This document shows positions 1-6,360 of a stretch of DNA of 9,967 nt, one piece after another. Positions within the stretch are counted from its first letter, which is position 1, and every line of letters starts with the position of its first letter. The stretch is from contig JAUXDV010000046.1 of assembly GCA_030620735.1 (NCBI GenBank), positions 1-9,967 of the forward strand, written 5' to 3'. Below the pieces are notes generated by a model. It saw only the letters and a list, made by a program, of their open reading frames with translations, ran no database searches and was not told the DNA's origin. Source of the DNA: Gammaproteobacteria bacterium. GTDB lineage: Bacteria; Pseudomonadota; Gammaproteobacteria; Chromatiales; Chromatiaceae. A program made the position numbers and the translations under genes.

Positions 1-83
1 TTCTGCACAGGCTGCGGACGTGTCTCGACAAAAAAGTCGCCGCCTAATTTGATATAGCGATTATCGAACGAGATGGGTTTCAA
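1..83 (-). CDS. selO: SelO/YdiU-family protein AMPylase, N-terminal fragment (cut by window edge)
   Basis: Reading leftward from about position 83 gives an open frame with FDNRYIKLGGDFFVETRPQP. This resembles the start of SelO (UPF0061/YdiU), where Pseudomonas-type members begin with an FDNRFARLGDxF block followed by PxP. SelO is a pseudokinase that transfers AMP to protein hydroxyl groups. Only about 27 codons are inside the window. The start is unclear. The in-frame candidate is TTG at 83-81, without a good ribosome binding site. An ATG at 100-98 would give a family-like beginning (MTALK...) but is in another frame, and one extra base in the A/T run near 82-90 would be needed to join them. 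The gene follows the cupin gene in the same direction with a gap of under 30 bases, so the two probably share a transcript. The family call rests on a short stretch compared from memory. Confidence 0.5.
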   Translation of the reverse strand, partial: MKPISFDNRYIKLGGDFFVETRPQPVQ

Positions 84-110
84 AATTTTAGAGCCGTCAT
101 CAGATTATCA

Positions 111-506
111 TTAACCTTCAAGCTTAAAACCAAAAGCCTTGTCATGCACATAAACCAGCTTGCACTCTTGCAGATAACTGGCATCGTGAATCCTGCCAGC
201 CTTGATGTAACCGCTATCACCTCTGTTTAAGATCAGCTTATCACCATCTTCGACCAGTCCATTTTCAGATTCTGTGAAGAACTGGATCGCCATCCTGCCC
301 TCAACCACAACTGTCATATCGTCACCAGGGTGCGAGTGCGGTGGTTCAGACGAGCCCGCAGCCCATCGCTCCAGCATCACTTCCGCACCATCAGGATTTG
401 TCGGATAAGTGGTCCTCACTGTAAAACCGTCTGGTGTATCTGGCACGCTGACATGATGATCCCAAACAGCGCTATTGCCTGCATTACTCTCTGAATTGTT
501 AGTCAT
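111..506 (-). CDS. Small single-domain cupin protein
   Basis: This 131-residue protein has a single cupin fold signature. Around residues 55-72 the GSSEPPHSHPGDDMTVVVEG block is cupin motif 1 (HxH, then an acidic residue in the place of the usual Glu, then G). Around residues 95-107 GDSGYIKAGRIHDASY is motif 2 with its metal-ligand His. Such proteins bind a divalent metal through these His residues; the reaction or ligand cannot be told from the sequence. It has no signal peptide, so it is cytoplasmic. Length is normal for a one-domain cupin. The start lacks a clear Shine-Dalgarno sequence, although a candidate promoter lies just upstream (540-568). The putative selO start follows closely in the same direction, so the pair is likely co-transcribed. 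Cupin identity is well supported; specific function is unknown. Confidence 0.8.
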   Translation of the reverse strand: MTNNSESNAGNSAVWDHHVSVPDTPDGFTVRTTYPTNPDGAEVMLERWAAGSSEPPHSHPGDDMTVVVEGRMAIQFFTESENGLVEDGDKLILNRGDSGYIKAGRIHDASYLQECKLVYVHDKAFGFKLEG

Positions 507-852
507 GATGATTAAAATTACGTTGATTTAGTGAGCGTTATTCTAATACCACATGGCGATAAGTTCACATAGATTAATTATGGACTTATGATTTAGCCAT
601 TGCTGCGTACAGTCAGCTGTTGGCGGTGGAGCAATGGTTGTGGATAAATTTGGCGCCGCGCTGGAGCACAGACTCAGAGGCAGAGATAGAAACTGGAACA
701 AAGACAAAACCGGGGCAGCGCCGTCCAGCTGCGAATAAGGTCAAGTGTGTAACTTAAACTCAGAAGATAATTGTCTTGACTCAGGGGTCCACTTTAAATC
801 AAAAGTAACTGTCATCATACGTTGAAACAATCCAGAATTTAACAGTATTACA
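507..852. other. Intergenic region between cupin gene and toxin gene
   Basis: The 346 bases hold no convincing gene. The cupin promoter candidate lies at the left end. A short open frame on the plus strand (about 634-738, beginning ATG GTT GTG GAT) encodes 34 residues of no recognised family and has no ribosome binding site. Near 782-800 the sequence AGGGGTCCACTTTAAATC resembles the GGGGTCA-type motifs flanking REP-associated transposons, like those near 1571-1620, so part of this spacer may be decayed mobile DNA. No RNA gene or terminator was seen. Confidence 0.4.
540..568 (-). promoter_or_regulatory. Candidate sigma-70 promoter of the cupin gene
   Basis: On the minus strand GTGAAC (568-563) and TAGAAT (545-540) are separated by 17 bases. 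The -10 matches the consensus at five of six positions; the -35 matches at only three. The predicted start of transcription lies about 25-30 bases before the cupin ATG. This is a pattern match only. Confidence 0.35.
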
Positions 853-1242
853 TTAAACTGTCTTTACAAAAGGATAGGATTGTATCAGCCTGTCAGCAGT
901 CAAAATAGTCAGGTTGTGATGACGGGCTGTAGCCACAATGATTTGATCGGCCGGATCTTTATGAAACTTGCCAGGTAGTTGAGTGGATTCCACCGATACT
1001 TGAACGGATAATGGCAGAATATGGATATAAGTTTCATTTGTCGCCTTATCTATCCAGTCTTGAATGGGTACGGAGAGTCCAAGTTTAGCAAGACTTACCT
1101 TTTTTGCGACTTCCCAAACACTGATAGCAGAGAGAGAAAAAGGATAATTATCTGCATTGTTGACAATATCCTTCATTTTGGCAGGAATATGCGATGGCTC
1201 TTCAACCATCCACAACCAAACATTTGTATCAAGCAGATACAC
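853..1242 (-). CDS. PIN-domain toxin (VapC-like ribonuclease) of a type II toxin-antitoxin pair
   Basis: This is a PIN-domain protein, the fold of VapC-type toxins that cut RNA using acidic residues holding Mg2+. Starting at the GTG, residues 1-9 read VYLLDTNVW, the standard PIN opening with catalytic Asp5. SAISVWEVAKK supplies Glu44, KDPADQIIVATA supplies Asp96/Asp99, and LTADRLI supplies Asp117. The 129 residues are a typical length. I chose GTG at 1242-1240 because GGGAGG lies nine bases upstream and the PIN fold begins there. An ATG at 1281-1279 (13 extra residues) is the alternative; an ATG at 1344 would add unrelated sequence. The start lies inside the last codons of the Phd-like antitoxin gene, in a different frame, so the two are translationally coupled. 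All four acidic positions are present, so the toxin looks intact. The RNA target is unknown. Confidence 0.82.
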   Translation of the reverse strand: MYLLDTNVWLWMVEEPSHIPAKMKDIVNNADNYPFSLSAISVWEVAKKVSLAKLGLSVPIQDWIDKATNETYIHILPLSVQVSVESTQLPGKFHKDPADQIIVATARHHNLTILTADRLIQSYPFVKTV

Positions 1243-1477
1243 TCTTGCATGCCTCCCACTCTTCGTCTCCCAATGGCTCATCCCAGCCTTGTTGAAACGT
1301 AAGAGTGTCGTGCAAACAACCAAGAAATTTTTCCGGGGTAACATCCGATTGAGTCGATGGTTGAACGACTGCTATAACTTTCCCTCTCCGTGTTATTTTC
1401 ACCGGTTTTTTCTGTTTCTCAATATCGTGAAAGACTTTAGTACATTTTGCCTTAAATTCTGTAACAGACATCTCCAT
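1229..1477 (-). CDS. Phd/YefM-type antitoxin
   Basis: This 82-residue protein begins MEMSVTEFKAKCTKVFHDIE, followed by KPVKITRRGKVIAVVQP. That is the Phd/YefM N-terminal DNA-binding domain, with its 'FKA..' helix and the beta strand holding an R-G-K turn. Residues beyond about 50 (TPEKFLGCLHDTL...) would form the part that wraps the toxin. It binds the PIN toxin and represses its own operon. GGAG stands five bases before the first ATG, which supports that start over the ATG two codons later. Its stop codon lies inside the toxin gene, giving an overlap of 14 bases with the GTG-started toxin. A promoter and an imperfect palindrome lie directly upstream, consistent with autoregulation. Confidence 0.82.
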   Translation of the reverse strand: MEMSVTEFKAKCTKVFHDIEKQKKPVKITRRGKVIAVVQPSTQSDVTPEKFLGCLHDTLTFQQGWDEPLGDEEWEACKSVSA

Positions 1478-1498
1478 AGCGACTCCGGCAGACTTAAC

Positions 1499-1520
1499 TA
1501 TATTTAGTGACTAGTTTATA
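1499..1520. promoter_or_regulatory. Possible autoregulatory operator of the Phd/PIN module
   Basis: An imperfect inverted repeat centred on TAGTGACTA (1505-1513) is flanked on both sides by TATA (1499-1502 and 1517-1520). It covers the -10 element and the probable transcription start, where a Phd-type antitoxin would be expected to bind and repress. The symmetry is off by one base, so the call is tentative. Confidence 0.35.
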
Positions 1521-1542
1521 CTACATATAGACATAGAGTCAA
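1515..1542 (-). promoter_or_regulatory. Sigma-70 promoter of the Phd/PIN module
   Basis: On the minus strand TTGACT (1542-1537) and TATAAA (1520-1515) are separated by 16 bases, and each matches the consensus at five of six positions. Transcription would begin near 1508, about 30 bases before the antitoxin ATG. Confidence 0.6.
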
Positions 1543-1570
1543 AGCCATGGATAGGAATTTGCTTTCAGCA

Positions 1571-1596
1571 ACCAAAGGGGTCAACCAAAGGGGTCA
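1571..1596. repeat. Tandem duplication of a 13-base GGGGTCA-type motif
   Basis: ACCAAAGGGGTCA occurs twice in direct succession (1571-1583 and 1584-1596). It runs directly into GACTCGAT, which itself recurs at 1597-1604 and 1612-1619. GGGGTCAGACTCGAT-like strings are common upstream of REP-associated tyrosine transposase genes in gammaproteobacteria (from memory), and the transposase-like start at 1710 follows. Confidence 0.6.
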
Positions 1597-1709
1597 GACT
1601 CGATCGAAACTGACTCGATTTCAATTCCCCGCTAATGTATGCTGCTCAGCAGTATCAGACATGGATGGCCTGATAGATTTGGGCTTCAACATACAAGGAG
1701 GTAGAGCCA

Positions 1710-1843
1710 TGCCACGATTACCCCGCCATATCCTGCCCGGAGATGAGATCCGACAGGCAACCCGGAACCTCGATTATCATCTATCCCACAAAAAAGGGGT
1801 GGCCAAACGGCCACCCCTGAAGCTCCGAAAAGGAGGATATTAA
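1710..1843 (+). pseudogene. Relic N-terminus of a REP-associated (IS200-like, Y1) transposase
   Basis: A strong ribosome binding site, AGGAGGT, stands six bases before ATG 1710. The frame opens with MPRLPRHILPG, which resembles the first residues of REP-associated tyrosine transposases (RAYTs, typically MxRxxRxxxPGxxxHVxxRG). After residue 11 the similarity ends and the HUH and catalytic Tyr motifs never appear. The frame then crosses the terminator hairpin and stops at 1843, overlapping the end of the oxidoreductase gene. With the GGGGTCAGACTCGAT repeats upstream, the best reading is a severed transposase gene rather than a working protein. The intact leader suggests fairly recent loss of the 3' part. 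A longer reading from ATG 1547 crosses the repeats and is less likely. Confidence 0.45.
1790..1818 (-). terminator. Rho-independent terminator of the four-gene oxidoreductase operon
   Basis: The arms AGGGGTGGCC (1795-1804) and GGCCACCCCT (1809-1818) are perfectly complementary over ten base pairs with a four-base loop. Read on the minus strand the hairpin is followed by a run of T (1795-1790). It starts 21 bases after the stop codon of the oxidoreductase gene. On the plus strand there is no T run, so it acts mainly for the minus-strand operon. Confidence 0.93.
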
Positions 1844-4533
1844 ACTACATTTCTTGGTGCAAAGGACATGTGAGTAAACTCTTTCTTGTACTTTGTCTCT
1901 CCAATTTTCTTGATCCTGGAGACACCCATCTTGTAGTTGTAGTTGCCGCTGATCTGATCCGGCACCCTGCCCTGCAGCACATTGGAGGGTTGATCAGCAA
2001 TGATGAAGTAGGAGTACATGACGCCCTTCTTCACGTGCGGCGTGACAATCGCCGTCGCCTCGACAGCCGCCTTGTCCAGCTCGATCCAGCCGTTCTTCAT
2101 CAACTCCGCGAAGTTGAAGTCGGAACCATGCACACCCTTGATGGTCTGCTTGAAGGCCGGTACGCGATCCGAGTAGAGCATCACCTTGTCGCCGGATTCG
2201 ATGCCGCGTGCTTTGGCATCATCGGGATGAATCTCGGTGAAGTTGCCGGGCCAGCGCTGCGCGATGTAGGCGCGGCGGTCGACATCGTCGAAACCTGACT
2301 GCCAGATCTCGTTGATGCGGCCGTTGGTATGCCACAACTCGTCGTCCTTGGGCTTCATCCACTCCCAGTAGTCTGAAAACAGGCTCCAGGGATGTTTCTG
2401 CAAGTTGACCTTGCCGGTCTGGGTGTTGAAATGGGTCATTTTCTTGTTGACCATATTCGCGCCCTGGGTACGGCCTTCAGCCACCAATTTTTCTTGTGTG
2501 CACTCGGTATTGTGCAGCCGCTCACTGCCCATCAGCTCGCCTGTCTTGTAGTTGTAGAAGGCAGGCCCCTGAATACCGGTGGTGCCGAGTTCACGCAGCT
2601 TCTCATGCAGGGTCTTGCCTTCCGCGTGGGCGGCGACCTTGACCATGTGGTAAGACTTGCGGTTACCGCGGCTGTAGCGGGAGGACTCTTCGCAGACTTC
2701 GTTGGAGTTCTTCCAGTCGAAGCCGTCGAAGCCCATGCGCTTGCCCAATTCGGCAAAAATCCACCAGTCAGGCTTGGAATCTCCAGGCGCATCGTAGAAC
2801 TTGGAGTAGAGACGGATACGGCGTTCGCCATTGGCACGTACGAAGTCCTCCTCACCCCAGGTGGCAGCCGGCAGCACGATGTCTGCAAACTTGGCGCCGA
2901 TGGGATCACGCAGGTAGATATCCTGGTTCAGCACCACGGTGCCGCCGGAGTCCATACGCTTCTTCAGTGTCGCAACGATCTCTGCACGGTCGGATGATTT
3001 GACCTGGTTGGGATTGTTGGTAACCAGCTCTTCGAACTTGTCATTCAGTCCCTGGGAGCCGCACATCGCCTGAATCCAGGTGGTGCCGACGACATGCGCG
3101 AAACGCGTGTTGCCGGAGTAGAAGTAGCGATCACAATCCAGCGCCTGACGGCGACGGCCCGGACGTTTCTGTGCAGACTTGTTGCGTGGATAGCCACCAC
3201 CGCTGGTGCCGCCGCGCTGGTGTCCGCCAAAACGACCTACAACCTGCCCCGGACGTCCGCCTGCTCCACAGATGGTGGCAAGCGAACTGATGGCGTTGGT
3301 GTTGCCGGTGTTGTTGGACCAGTAGAAGCCCTTCTCGATACCCAGCGAAGTCTTGGGACGGGTGCCGTCCGCCTTGGGCTTGGCAAGCCACTCAGCTGCC
3401 TGCAAAATAGACTCGACAGGGATATTGGCGATTTCCGCCGCAACCTTGGGGTCATACTCTTTCTGCTCGAGATTCCACTTTTTGTAGTCCTCGAAACCCT
3501 TGGTCTGGAACTTGCCCCAGGTGGTGCGCCACTGCCAAGGAGTGTTACGCGTACCCTGACCGAAACCGGAGCTGGACTCCCACTTGTTGTTGACCCACTT
3601 CTTGATCCATTCCGAATCTTCCCAGCCATTCTCCATGATGACGCGGGCGATAGCGCCAAGAACAGGCGTGTCGGTGCCGGGATCGATCTGCAGAAAGAGC
3701 GCATTGCCTTTGCTTTTGGCATAGGCAAGACCTGCTGTTTCACGGATATTCAACCAGATGGTCTTTTGACCGGCATCGATCGCCGGCTTCATGAACTGGT
3801 TGAAGATCATGGTCTTGGTTTCATAGGGGTCGGTGCCGCAGATCATCAGAACTTCTGCATCACCCCAGTCCTTGTAGGCGGGAGCAAAGTTATCGAAGCC
3901 CGCATCGCGGAAGCCCGGCGTGGAGGTGACATTTGCCGGGGTATCATGCATGGTCCAGTTGGCGGTCTTCATGCTGCGACGCGCAAACTTGGAGCCTGCA
4001 TAGGTGTTTTCCACATACTGATAGGAGTAGATCTTCATGCCGTAGGCGTTGGCGCCAAACTTGTCGACCGTATACTTCATCAGATCCGTCGCCACATCCA
4101 GCGCAAGATCCCATGAGACCGGCTGCAGTGCGCCGTTGATACGGATCATCGGCGACAGCATACGGTCACTGGTAGGCTTGTCGGGGTTGTAGCACTTCTG
4201 TGCGATGGTGCCGCCGCGGATCGAGGAGTCGCCGCCGAAGTTGACCGCCTTGGAGTCCTTGTCAGGAATGACAATGACGTTGTGCGCTTTGCCTTCGTGC
4301 ATCACCACGTTATGCTGCGTCGGAGCAACCCACGCCTGCAGTGCGCCAGTCGGAAAATCGATATCGAAGGCATTCTCTGCAGCCTTGGGACCGCCGTCCG
4401 GAGTACCCGCGGGCCAGCGATAAACCTTGTAGCCGCAGGCCACGATGCAGTAGTCACAGCAAGTGGTCAATACTTCCGCGCTCTTTGGAGGCAGCGGAGT
4501 CTTGTCCTGGGGAATATAGTCTTTAGTTACCAT
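1840..4533 (-). CDS. idrA: Iodate reductase catalytic subunit IdrA (AioA-like molybdopterin oxidoreductase, DMSO reductase family)
   Basis: This 897-residue protein is the molybdenum catalytic subunit. Residues 26-33 give C-x2-C-x3-C (Cys26, Cys29, Cys33), and the fourth cluster position is Ser104 in DSSIRGG. That is the AioA pattern for a [3Fe-4S] rather than a [4Fe-4S] cluster. AioA-type blocks follow: CIVACGYKVYRWPAG, IDPGTDTPVLGAIARVIMENGW, a GRFGGHQRGG segment with Arg434 and His438, NGERRIRLYSKFYDAPG, NGRINEIWQSGF and a molybdopterin-dinucleotide-binding C-terminal domain. Length agrees with AioA/IdrA. There is no signal peptide; like AioA it should be exported folded, carried by the Tat signal of the Rieske subunit. 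AGGAGA eight bases before ATG supports the start. It is the last gene of the operon, 11 bases after the Rieske gene. The neighbouring Rieske and two di-haem peroxidase genes point to iodate reductase (iodate to iodide, periplasm) rather than arsenite oxidase. The pocket segment after His196 also differs from AioA. Activity is inferred. Confidence 0.82.
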   Translation of the reverse strand: MVTKDYIPQDKTPLPPKSAEVLTTCCDYCIVACGYKVYRWPAGTPDGGPKAAENAFDIDFPTGALQAWVAPTQHNVVMHEGKAHNVIVIPDKDSKAVNFGGDSSIRGGTIAQKCYNPDKPTSDRMLSPMIRINGALQPVSWDLALDVATDLMKYTVDKFGANAYGMKIYSYQYVENTYAGSKFARRSMKTANWTMHDTPANVTSTPGFRDAGFDNFAPAYKDWGDAEVLMICGTDPYETKTMIFNQFMKPAIDAGQKTIWLNIRETAGLAYAKSKGNALFLQIDPGTDTPVLGAIARVIMENGWEDSEWIKKWVNNKWESSSGFGQGTRNTPWQWRTTWGKFQTKGFEDYKKWNLEQKEYDPKVAAEIANIPVESILQAAEWLAKPKADGTRPKTSLGIEKGFYWSNNTGNTNAISSLATICGAGGRPGQVVGRFGGHQRGGTSGGGYPRNKSAQKRPGRRRQALDCDRYFYSGNTRFAHVVGTTWIQAMCGSQGLNDKFEELVTNNPNQVKSSDRAEIVATLKKRMDSGGTVVLNQDIYLRDPIGAKFADIVLPAATWGEEDFVRANGERRIRLYSKFYDAPGDSKPDWWIFAELGKRMGFDGFDWKNSNEVCEESSRYSRGNRKSYHMVKVAAHAEGKTLHEKLRELGTTGIQGPAFYNYKTGELMGSERLHNTECTQEKLVAEGRTQGANMVNKKMTHFNTQTGKVNLQKHPWSLFSDYWEWMKPKDDELWHTNGRINEIWQSGFDDVDRRAYIAQRWPGNFTEIHPDDAKARGIESGDKVMLYSDRVPAFKQTIKGVHGSDFNFAELMKNGWIELDKAAVEATAIVTPHVKKGVMYSYFIIADQPSNVLQGRVPDQISGNYNYKMGVSRIKKIGETKYKKEFTHMSFAPRNVV

Positions 4534-4544
4534 TATGTTTTCTC

Positions 4545-5132
4545 CTAGGATTCCATCAGGTTTTCGTTACGGCCATACAACAGCCCCATCATGCCGACAG
4601 CGTAGACATCATCGCCATCCACTTCCAGCAATACCTGAGGAATACTCTGGTAAGCCTGGCCCGAGACGATAATGCCATGCCGGGTCAGATCATAGGTGGA
4701 GAGGTGCAAAGGACACTGTCCCAGTACGCGGTGCTCGCCAACAGCCTGGTATTTACCGTTCATTGGGCCGCCCTGGTGCGTACAGAGGTAGCTGAACGCC
4801 ACCACATCACGCTGCTTGCCGACGCCGCCGCCCGCTTTGGCTCCATCCATCTTGACGACGAAGCACTGGGAGTTTTTACCATCATCCGGATAGTTGAAAT
4901 CCAGCGGCTGGTTCTCTTTCAACTCACTCAGCTTAGCTATAAGCTTGCGTGGATAGGTCACTACACGCGCCTTGGCATTGGCTTCGCCCGGCAGCAGACT
5001 GATTGAAATGGTGCTGGCTGCAATAGCTGCGGAACCTGAATACATCAGGAACTGACGGCGATTGAGCATGCAGTTTCCATGGTCAGCCGCAGTCTCGTCT
5101 TTTTTGCTCTCTTTTTTGATTAAGTCACTCAT
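4545..5132 (-). CDS. idrB: Iodate reductase Rieske [2Fe-2S] subunit IdrB (AioB-like), Tat-exported
   Basis: This 195-residue protein is the small electron-transfer subunit. Residues 24-30 (NRRQFLM, Arg25-Arg26) form a twin-arginine motif, then a hydrophobic stretch to about residue 47 and a probable cleavage site after ANA (51-53), so it is exported folded through Tat with its partner. The Rieske ligands are Cys117/His119 in CTHQGG and Cys140/His143 in CPLH. The Cys pair that makes the disulphide in bc1-type Rieske proteins is absent (Gly122, Leu142). The C-terminus (IPQVLLEVDGDD, then AVGMMGLLYGRNENL) closely follows AioB. The ATG shares one base with the stop of the upstream peroxidase gene (TAATG) and AGGAGG lies seven bases before it, so translation is coupled. 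It should pass electrons between a periplasmic donor and the molybdenum subunit encoded next. Confidence 0.85.
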   Translation of the reverse strand: MSDLIKKESKKDETAADHGNCMLNRRQFLMYSGSAAIAASTISISLLPGEANAKARVVTYPRKLIAKLSELKENQPLDFNYPDDGKNSQCFVVKMDGAKAGGGVGKQRDVVAFSYLCTHQGGPMNGKYQAVGEHRVLGQCPLHLSTYDLTRHGIIVSGQAYQSIPQVLLEVDGDDVYAVGMMGLLYGRNENLMES

Positions 5133-6349
5133 TACTTTTCCTCCTGTGCGGCTTCCAATTCAGCCTTGGTAAACAGAGGTGCATAAGGTGGTTGCTTGGG
5201 CTTCTCCATGGTGATCTCTGGACCAGAGAAGGCGCCAAGGAATGCCACCAGATCTTCTTTCTCCTCGTCGCTCAAACCCAGCGGCTTGATCAGCTTGGAC
5301 TTGTTTTCGGGAAACAGCGTGGTGCGTCCCTCCTCGTCAACACCACCGGCATTATAGAAGTCGACAACCTCTTCGAGGGTGTAGAAGACACCGTTATGCA
5401 TATAGGGTGCGGTGTATTCGATATAGCGCAGTGGCGCGGTGCGGAACTTGCCCCGATCCCATTTGTTCTTGGAACGGTAGTAGAAGCCCCAGTCGGACTT
5501 GGCCGCACGATAACCCTCTTCGGTCTGCCCCTTGGCGTACTGTTCGAAGCGGAAAGTCACCTGCGCCAGGCCATCTTCCTCCCAGCGCTTGTTGGGCGGA
5601 ATACCGATATTGTGATAGTCGAGGTCTGTCGCCAGCGAACCGTTATGACAGTTGATGCAGCCGGCCTTGCCGTTGAACAACGCCATGCCGCGAACCTGCT
5701 GCTCATCCAGGGCTGATTTGTCGCCCTTGAGGTATTTATCCAGCGGTACTTCGTACTTTCCGGTGGTGTTCATGGTGCGCTCAAAAGCGGAGATAGCCAG
5801 CCAGACATCATCGATCAGCGGCCATTCGGTGCCGAACACCTTTTTGAAACGCTCACGGTATTCAGGAATCACCGCCATGCGCGCTTCCATGATGTCATCT
5901 TCACCGTTGCCGGCTACGCCGCCCTTGGCGGCCGCCTTTGCCTGCTTCTCATTGGAAGAGGCCGAACCTGCCCAGAACTGGCGCGGGAAATAGGCGCTGT
6001 TGATAATGGACTGACTGTTGCGCCAGTGCACCGTGCCGGGATAACCGCGGGAGAAATCCTCGGCCCATGCCCAACCCTGATCCGGCTCATGACAGGTGGA
6101 GCAACCGGTGGATGCGTCACCACCGACGCGGGGATCGAAGAACAACATCTTGCCGAGCTCCACTTTATCCGGAGTACTCTTGTTGTCGGGTGGAATGGGA
6201 GCTTCCCCCAGTGGAGCCAAAGCTGGTGGAGCAGCCTTCGCCGTTCCTGCAGCGCTCGCTTCATTGGCCGCCTGAACACTGCCGGCAGCCAACACAGTCG
6301 CAACTGCAGCAGCAACGAGGGTAGGAGCAATTTTGTTAACACTCATCAT
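5132..6349 (-). CDS. idrP2: Periplasmic di-haem cytochrome c peroxidase/MauG-family protein, IdrP-type (second)
   Basis: The 405-residue protein has a Sec signal peptide (hydrophobic residues 8-23, likely cleavage after VQA at 25-27) followed by an Ala/Pro-rich linker to about residue 56. It carries two haem c sites: CSTCH at 83-87 and CINCH at 231-235. PYMHNG at 315-320 is the conserved block near the C-terminal haem. This is the bacterial cytochrome c peroxidase/MauG layout. In iodate reducers two such proteins accompany IdrAB and are proposed to remove hydrogen peroxide formed during iodate reduction. Where ordinary members have FWDGR after the first haem this one has FWAGS (125-129), and the following loop (133-150) is Ala/Lys/Gly-rich, so its first-haem side is unusual. 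Two ATGs stand together; GAGG lies five bases before the first. It starts 11 bases after the upstream peroxidase gene. P1/P2 numbering is tentative. Confidence 0.8.
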   Translation of the reverse strand: MMSVNKIAPTLVAAAVATVLAAGSVQAANEASAAGTAKAAPPALAPLGEAPIPPDNKSTPDKVELGKMLFFDPRVGGDASTGCSTCHEPDQGWAWAEDFSRGYPGTVHWRNSQSIINSAYFPRQFWAGSASSNEKQAKAAAKGGVAGNGEDDIMEARMAVIPEYRERFKKVFGTEWPLIDDVWLAISAFERTMNTTGKYEVPLDKYLKGDKSALDEQQVRGMALFNGKAGCINCHNGSLATDLDYHNIGIPPNKRWEEDGLAQVTFRFEQYAKGQTEEGYRAAKSDWGFYYRSKNKWDRGKFRTAPLRYIEYTAPYMHNGVFYTLEEVVDFYNAGGVDEEGRTTLFPENKSKLIKPLGLSDEEKEDLVAFLGAFSGPEITMEKPKQPPYAPLFTKAELEAAQEEK

Positions 6350-6360
6350 AATATCCTCGA

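Larger units (their letters stand above)
1478..1839. other. Boundary region between toxin-antitoxin module and oxidoreductase operon
   Basis: These 362 bases contain the antitoxin promoter, the 13-base tandem repeat, the transposase relic and the terminator of the oxidoreductase operon, and no intact gene. The segment 1570-1790 looks like mobile-element debris lying exactly at the edge of the metabolic operon. Confidence 0.5.

Noticed and set aside
1547..1709. Extension of the transposase-like frame back to ATG 1547
   Set aside because: The segment runs through the tandem repeats, has no ribosome binding site, and the strong AGGAGGT belongs to ATG 1710.
1840..5132. Arsenite oxidase aioBA
   Set aside because: The two subunits are of this superfamily, but the two di-haem peroxidase genes in the same operon and the altered pocket segment favour iodate reductase.
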